Shown here: one piece after another, positions 14,396 to 17,635 of the stretch
How positions within the stretch are numbered: position 1 is the first letter of the stretch
How the letters are laid out: the number at the start of each line of letters is the position of its first letter
NCBI GenBank assembly: GCA_024860865.1
Contig: JACRDV010000123.1
Location: forward strand, 1-17,635
Source of the DNA: Methanobacteriota archaeon
Lineage (GTDB): Archaea; JACRDV01
Reading direction: 5' to 3'
Length of the DNA: 17,635 nucleotides
Made by a program: the position numbers and the translations under genes
The notes under the pieces: model-generated
Database searches by the model: none
Seen by the model: only the letters and a program-made list of their open reading frames with translations
What the model was told of the DNA's origin: nothing

Positions 14396-14944
14396 AAATA
14401 TCGAGTACCACAGCTTGACTTTGTGATTCGAGACACTAGAACTAAAGGAGAAACAAAATTAATTACAGATGCTAGGAGAGCTGGGGTTCCAACTCCAATT
14501 ATTTTTGAAATAGACCGCAAAAATACAACAATAGTTATGCAGTATATAGAAGGTGAAAGATTAAGGGAACTCCTAGAAAAACTGCCTGACAACCAGCGTG
14601 CTGAAATTTGTGAAAAAGTTGGGCAGCAAATTGGCAAGCTTCATAATTCAAAAATAATTCACGGCGATTTAACTACTTCAAACATGATCTATTCAAGGGA
14701 TTGTATTTATTTTATTGATTTTGGGCTTGGATATTATTCCTTAGATATTGAGGACCAGGGAGTTGATTTGCTATTATTAAAACGTGCCTTTTTAAGCACT
14801 CATTATAAATTTGCTGATCAAGCTTTTGAAGCGGTGCTAAGAGGGTATAGAAAAGTTTTAGGTAGAAGAGCTGAGGCTGTAATTAATAGAACAAAAGAAA
14901 TTGAAGCAAGAGCAAGATATGTTGTTGAGAGAGTTACTAGATGA
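14306..14944 (+). CDS. bud32: Bud32, KEOPS-associated small kinase/ATPase
   Basis: A 212-residue atypical protein kinase (piD261 family) that works as an ATPase switch for Kae1 in t6A synthesis. ATG 14306 gives MELIRKGAEANILLEK, the family's usual start, with GGAGA 6 nt upstream; an in-frame ATG at 14294 inside the kae1 relic would add four residues. Catalytic motifs are HGDLTTSN (D121) and DFG (138-140), numbered from 14306. A basic C-terminus follows (RAEAVINRTKEIEARARYV). The TGA overlaps the ATG of the next gene. The gene is complete, but an insert of about 1 kb separates it from kae1, so it may be expressed from a new upstream promoter. Confidence 0.96.
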   Translation: MELIRKGAEANILLEKRNGEKIVLKNRIQKKYRVPQLDFVIRDTRTKGETKLITDARRAGVPTPIIFEIDRKNTTIVMQYIEGERLRELLEKLPDNQRAEICEKVGQQIGKLHNSKIIHGDLTTSNMIYSRDCIYFIDFGLGYYSLDIEDQGVDLLLLKRAFLSTHYKFADQAFEAVLRGYRKVLGRRAEAVINRTKEIEARARYVVERVTR

Positions 14945-15498
14945 TTTTATTTGCAACTTCTAACTTGCATAAATTTAAAGAAGCAAAAGAAATTTTCAAA
15001 AGATATGATCTAAAAATAAAGCAAGTTGGTATAAAGTATCCAGAGCTTCAATCTGATAAACTAGAAGATGTTGCAAAATATGGAGTTGAGTATTCTGTCC
15101 AGCTTACTAGCGCACCAACTATTGTTGAGGATTCAGGCTTATTTATTGAGGCCTTGAGAGGTTTTCCCGGGCCATATTCTGCCTTTGTATACAGAACAAC
15201 CGGAAAAGAAGGAGTGCTGCGGTTGATGGAAAATTTGAAAAATAGAAAGGCCGAATTTCAATCAGTTATAGGATATTGTGAGCCAAATAAGAAACCAATA
15301 ATTTTCAAAGGTAAAGTAAAAGGAAAAATATCATATGAAATCCGAGGAAAATTTGGATTTGCTTTTGATAGTATTTTTATTCCAAATGGAATGACTAAAA
15401 CTTTTGGTGAAATCTCTCTTGGAGAAAAAAATAAATTCTCTCACCGCGGCAAAGCATTCCGGAAATTGTGCCAATGGTTAAAACAAAAATTACGTTAA
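14941..15498 (+). CDS. rdgB: XTP/dITP pyrophosphatase (HAM1/RdgB family)
   Basis: A 185-residue enzyme that removes deaminated purine nucleotides (XTP, ITP, dITP) by hydrolysing them to monophosphates and PPi. Motifs in order: FATSNLHKFKEA near the N-terminus (TxNxxK), VEDSGLFIEALRGFPGPYSA (substrate/metal site), FGFAFDSIFIP and SHRGKAF near the end. The ATG overlaps the bud32 stop (ATGA, 14941-14944), and the bud32-HAM1 pairing recurs in archaea. The length is normal. Confidence 0.95.
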   Translation: MILFATSNLHKFKEAKEIFKRYDLKIKQVGIKYPELQSDKLEDVAKYGVEYSVQLTSAPTIVEDSGLFIEALRGFPGPYSAFVYRTTGKEGVLRLMENLKNRKAEFQSVIGYCEPNKKPIIFKGKVKGKISYEIRGKFGFAFDSIFIPNGMTKTFGEISLGEKNKFSHRGKAFRKLCQWLKQKLR

Positions 15499-15548
15499 AC
15501 TAGTATTTCTTCATCAATTCTACTCTATCTTTTAGAATAAAGACAAAC

Positions 15549-16283
15549 TTATTTTAACTTTAAGTAACGCCACTCTTGTAAAACTCTGCTCCAATCACTA
15601 AATTTAGCACTGTAAAAAATATCAGTTATGATATACGTCGCAAAAAGAGTCCAGAGCGCTGTTATGGCCCAAATGGAAGCACCAAATTGTATCGCAATGA
15701 TTGCAACTGTAAAAGGCATAATTTTCGTGACAATAGGTCCTGAGGCGTGCATAACCACTCTAGCCAATGGTGAAGCGCGAAGATAAGTGGCATAATCTAA
15801 TTTAAGACTGGGTTCTATTTTCAATCCTTTTCCTTGTTTTCTGAAAAAAATGTAAAGTCCATGAGGAAAATAATATAGAAACTGTATTCCAACCAATCTT
15901 CCCACCACAAAGTGAGTTAAAGGGTGGAGAGTTGTTGATAAGGTGAATGCACCAACTAAAAGCGAAATGCCGCCAATAATTTCTTTTGGATAGCTTAAGC
16001 CGATATAGATTAACCATAGACCAAATATTGTTCCTAAAATTTCAATTAGATGCCCAACCCAGATATTAACAGCAAACCATCTTTTCCTATGTACTTCTTG
16101 ATCGATTTTTCCAATTTGATCTGCAAATTTTTCGATTAAATTTAGATCTTTTTTAACTTCAGAAACAACTTTCCAAAATCCAAGCTCTTTGAGCGAATAA
16201 TTTCCTTTAGATACTTCTTGCTTTATTCTCTCAAATTCAGCTTGTATTTTTGATGCTTCGTTGCTTGGAGTTGGTTCTGACAT
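15549..16283 (-). CDS. Membrane protein resembling a degenerate site-2 protease (M50-like)
   Basis: A 244-residue protein with a charged, partly helical N-terminal domain (1-70) and about four to five hydrophobic segments (about 71-97, 101-130, 184-200, 202-222). The second segment contains H120-P-L-T-H124, where site-2 proteases have HExxH, and ASPLARVVMHASGP (170-183) resembles the NPxA...AGP motif after it. The catalytic Glu is Pro, and the C-terminal NPxPxxDG motif is not recognisable (TDIFYSAKFSD). I infer an inactive relative, or a membrane protein sharing only the core. It converges on rdgB and diverges from cobS. Function unknown. Confidence 0.6.
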   Translation of the reverse strand: MSEPTPSNEASKIQAEFERIKQEVSKGNYSLKELGFWKVVSEVKKDLNLIEKFADQIGKIDQEVHRKRWFAVNIWVGHLIEILGTIFGLWLIYIGLSYPKEIIGGISLLVGAFTLSTTLHPLTHFVVGRLVGIQFLYYFPHGLYIFFRKQGKGLKIEPSLKLDYATYLRASPLARVVMHASGPIVTKIMPFTVAIIAIQFGASIWAITALWTLFATYIITDIFYSAKFSDWSRVLQEWRYLKLK

Positions 16284-16356
16284 CAGTTATCCCAACTTTG
16301 TATTCAGGACAAAAAATATCTAAATAGATTCCTAAAATGATCATTTTGCCATAGCG

Positions 16357-16364
16357 AATATATC
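16357..16364 (+). promoter_or_regulatory. Possible TATA box of cobS
   Basis: A GAATATATC-like box about 45 nt before ATG 16405, giving a leader of roughly 15-20 nt. Moderate fit only. Confidence 0.35.
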
Positions 16365-16404
16365 TAGGAAACGTAATCATTTAGCAAGTAATGTTGGTGC
16401 TTAA

Positions 16405-17148
16405 ATGGGTTTTATTAGAGAGTTTGGAAGCTTAATAAGCTTTTTAACAACGATTCCAATTCCAAATAACAGGAAGCTTGAAGAAGCGGCTAAACTCATT
16501 TGGCTATTTCCAGTCATAGGAGCTTTTATTGGAGGAATTGCAGGAATCCTCGGTTGGATTTTATTTCAATTTTTTCCAACACTTGTTGCATCCATAATTA
16601 TTTTAGCATCTTTGATTCTAGTTTCAGGATTTAATCATTTGGATGGATTATCTGACTTTGGAGATGGAATAGCAACAGTAGGAGATGCGAATAAAAAAAT
16701 TCAAGCTATGCATGATATCCATGTTGGAGTTGGTGGAATAATTTTTGTAGTGTTTGTTTTACTTTCGATTTTGATTTGTTTATCAGAGTTAAGTGTTAAA
16801 ACAATTTTGCCAGCACTGATAATTTCTGAAGTTTCTGCAAAACTTGGTATGGTTACTGGCGCAACTTTTGGGAAGCCTGCGCATAAAGGAATTGGAGCGT
16901 TTTTCGTAGAAAATGCAACTAAACTTAAATTTGGAGTTGCAGTTTTTATTTCGTTTTTGATTGGATATCTTGCTTTTAAAATAGTTGGAATTATAGCAGT
17001 AACAATTGGAATTGTTGTTGGATTTTTTATTCTTTTAGTTGCCCATAAACAATTTAATGGCGTAACGGGAGATGTTTTTGGAGCAACAAATGAATTTGCA
17101 AGACTTTTAACATTAATAGTTCTAGTTGGGATTTTAAAATGGCTGTAA
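16405..17148 (+). CDS. cobS: Adenosylcobinamide-GDP ribazoletransferase (cobalamin synthase)
   Basis: A 247-residue integral membrane enzyme that joins adenosylcobinamide-GDP to alpha-ribazole in the last part of B12 assembly. The N-terminal FLTTIPIP block and the acidic HLDGLSDFGDGI motif (the Mg2+ site) are family hallmarks, as is GVTGDVFGATNE near the C-terminus. There are six or so hydrophobic segments. Its last 10 bases overlap the ATG of a cobY-like frame, the expected partner that makes its GDP-linked substrate, but that gene is broken here. Confidence 0.95.
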   Translation: MGFIREFGSLISFLTTIPIPNNRKLEEAAKLIWLFPVIGAFIGGIAGILGWILFQFFPTLVASIIILASLILVSGFNHLDGLSDFGDGIATVGDANKKIQAMHDIHVGVGGIIFVVFVLLSILICLSELSVKTILPALIISEVSAKLGMVTGATFGKPAHKGIGAFFVENATKLKFGVAVFISFLIGYLAFKIVGIIAVTIGIVVGFFILLVAHKQFNGVTGDVFGATNEFARLLTLIVLVGILKWL

Positions 17149-17300
17149 CTGCTTTGATAATGGCAGGCGGAAAAGGCGAGCGATTAAACTTTAAAACAAA
17201 ATTGGTATATTTTTCATTCTTTTTCTTCTTTAAATCATCTGAACTGCTCTTTCCAAAAGCAATTAGAAACGGTATCTGCTCTCTCTTCGTATTGAAATAG
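17139..17300 (+). pseudogene. cobY: Truncated cobY (adenosylcobinamide-phosphate guanylyltransferase), 5' end only
   Basis: CobY activates adenosylcobinamide phosphate with GTP, just before CobS. From ATG 17139, overlapping the cobS end by 10 nt, the frame reads MAVTALIMAGGKGERL, the nucleotide-binding start of the NTP-transferase family. After about codon 17 it changes abruptly to a phenylalanine-rich, unrelated sequence and ends at 17298-17300 (53 codons; the family has close to 200 residues). The break near 17190 looks like the edge of inserted or rearranged DNA. A UPF0175 antitoxin gene follows. The rest of cobY may lie beyond the window or be lost. Confidence 0.75.
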
Positions 17301-17326
17301 TGCTTCAGCTCAATTGCAAAGTTACT

Positions 17327-17333
17327 TTTATAT
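17327..17333 (+). promoter_or_regulatory. TATA box of the UPF0175 gene
   Basis: TTTATAT, about 37 nt before ATG 17367, gives a short leader that includes the AGGTGG ribosome binding site (17357-17362). Confidence 0.5.
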
Positions 17334-17366
17334 CTTCTTGAAGCGGAGATAAACTTAGGTGGCAAC

Positions 17367-17633
17367 ATGGCAACTGTCCAAATCAAAGTTTCTAAAAAGC
17401 TATTGGATCAGCTGGCTATAAAAGACGAGGCACTAATAGAGAAATTGATAGAAATAGGCGCAAAACAGGTTAAAATAGAAGAGGCATTAGCAATTTTTAA
17501 AACAGGGAAAATATCCCTCTGGAAGGCAGCGAGAATGGCAGGTGTTCCTTTGAGAGAGATGATTATCCATGCTTCCGTTCATGGTCTCAAACCAAAAGTT
17601 AACGAGGAAATGTTGGAAGATGAAACCAGATGA
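17367..17633 (+). CDS. UPF0175 family protein, probable antitoxin
   Basis: An 88-residue helical protein. The opening MATVQIKVSKKLLDQL and the block GKISLWKAARMAGVPLREMI are the UPF0175 pattern, a helix-turn-helix-like fold. UPF0175 genes commonly precede a PIN-type (DUF3368/VapC-like) toxin. Here the TGA overlaps an ATG (ATGA, 17630-17633), and the window ends two codons into that next gene, which fits such a pair but cannot be confirmed. It has its own TATA box and ribosome binding site and sits just behind the point where cobY breaks off. Confidence 0.8.
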   Translation: MATVQIKVSKKLLDQLAIKDEALIEKLIEIGAKQVKIEEALAIFKTGKISLWKAARMAGVPLREMIIHASVHGLKPKVNEEMLEDETR

Positions 17634-17635
17634 AG

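Noticed and set aside
17054-17386. 110-codon minus-strand frame across the cobS end and the cobY break
   Set aside because: It runs antisense through cobS and the cobY start, has low-complexity ends and no recognisable motif. The middle part (about 17190-17340) could be a remnant, but nothing supports a gene.
1-17635. CRISPR arrays, rRNA, tRNA genes, transposases, inverted terminal repeats
   Set aside because: None found on either strand by reading; the only long direct repeat is the kae1-bud32 junction pair.

Overview
The window looks archaeal. It carries eukaryote-like ribosomal proteins (eL24, eS6, eS24, eS31), aIF2-gamma, aIF5B, the RNA polymerase stalk subunit Rpo7 with Spt4, Kae1/Bud32, a DUF359 dephospho-CoA kinase and the archaeal cobinamide enzymes CobS/CobY. 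It is AT-rich, many genes have a TATA box 20-30 nt before the start codon, and ATGA stop/start overlaps are common. Separate kae1 and bud32 genes and a probable splicing-endonuclease-type intron in an mRNA point to the TACK group. A Bathyarchaeia-like lineage is my guess, not something I can prove from this window.

Layout. (1) 1-3380, + strand: a translation operon of eL24 (3' end), nucleoside diphosphate kinase, aIF5B and a UPF0282 metallo-beta-lactamase-fold protein. The aIF5B frame is interrupted inside the P-loop by exactly 30 nt that fold into a hairpin with a bulge-helix-bulge-like junction. (2) 3447-6434: eS6 and aIF2-gamma, with an MFS transporter on the minus strand between them. (3) 6659-7264: a membrane-anchored coiled-coil protein with a C-terminal zinc ribbon. 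(4) 7484-10022: a soluble inorganic pyrophosphatase followed directly by a membrane proton pyrophosphatase of the K+-independent type. (5) 10046-13274: the conserved rpo7-spt4-DUF359 kinase-eS24-eS31-kae1 block, plus a tiny minus-strand ORF. (6) 13275-14305: an insertion between kae1 and bud32 carrying a DUF4258/YgiT-zinc-finger toxin-antitoxin pair, flanked by two copies of the kae1-bud32 junction. (7) 14306-15498: bud32 and an XTP/dITP pyrophosphatase. (8) 15549-17148: a degenerate site-2-protease-like membrane protein (minus strand) and divergent cobS. (9) 17139-17635: cobY cut off after about 17 codons, followed by a UPF0175 antitoxin gene and the first bases of its probable partner.

How it fits together. 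Most genes serve translation, transcription and tRNA modification (Kae1 and Bud32 are KEOPS subunits that make t6A), with nucleotide-pool and pyrophosphate housekeeping. Two toxin-antitoxin-type modules sit at points where conserved gene pairs have been split or cut, so these small modules appear to be what reshapes an otherwise stable chromosome segment. The strongest candidate for something undescribed is the 30-nt intervening sequence in the aIF5B P-loop. The second is the duplicated kae1-bud32 junction around a toxin-antitoxin module.
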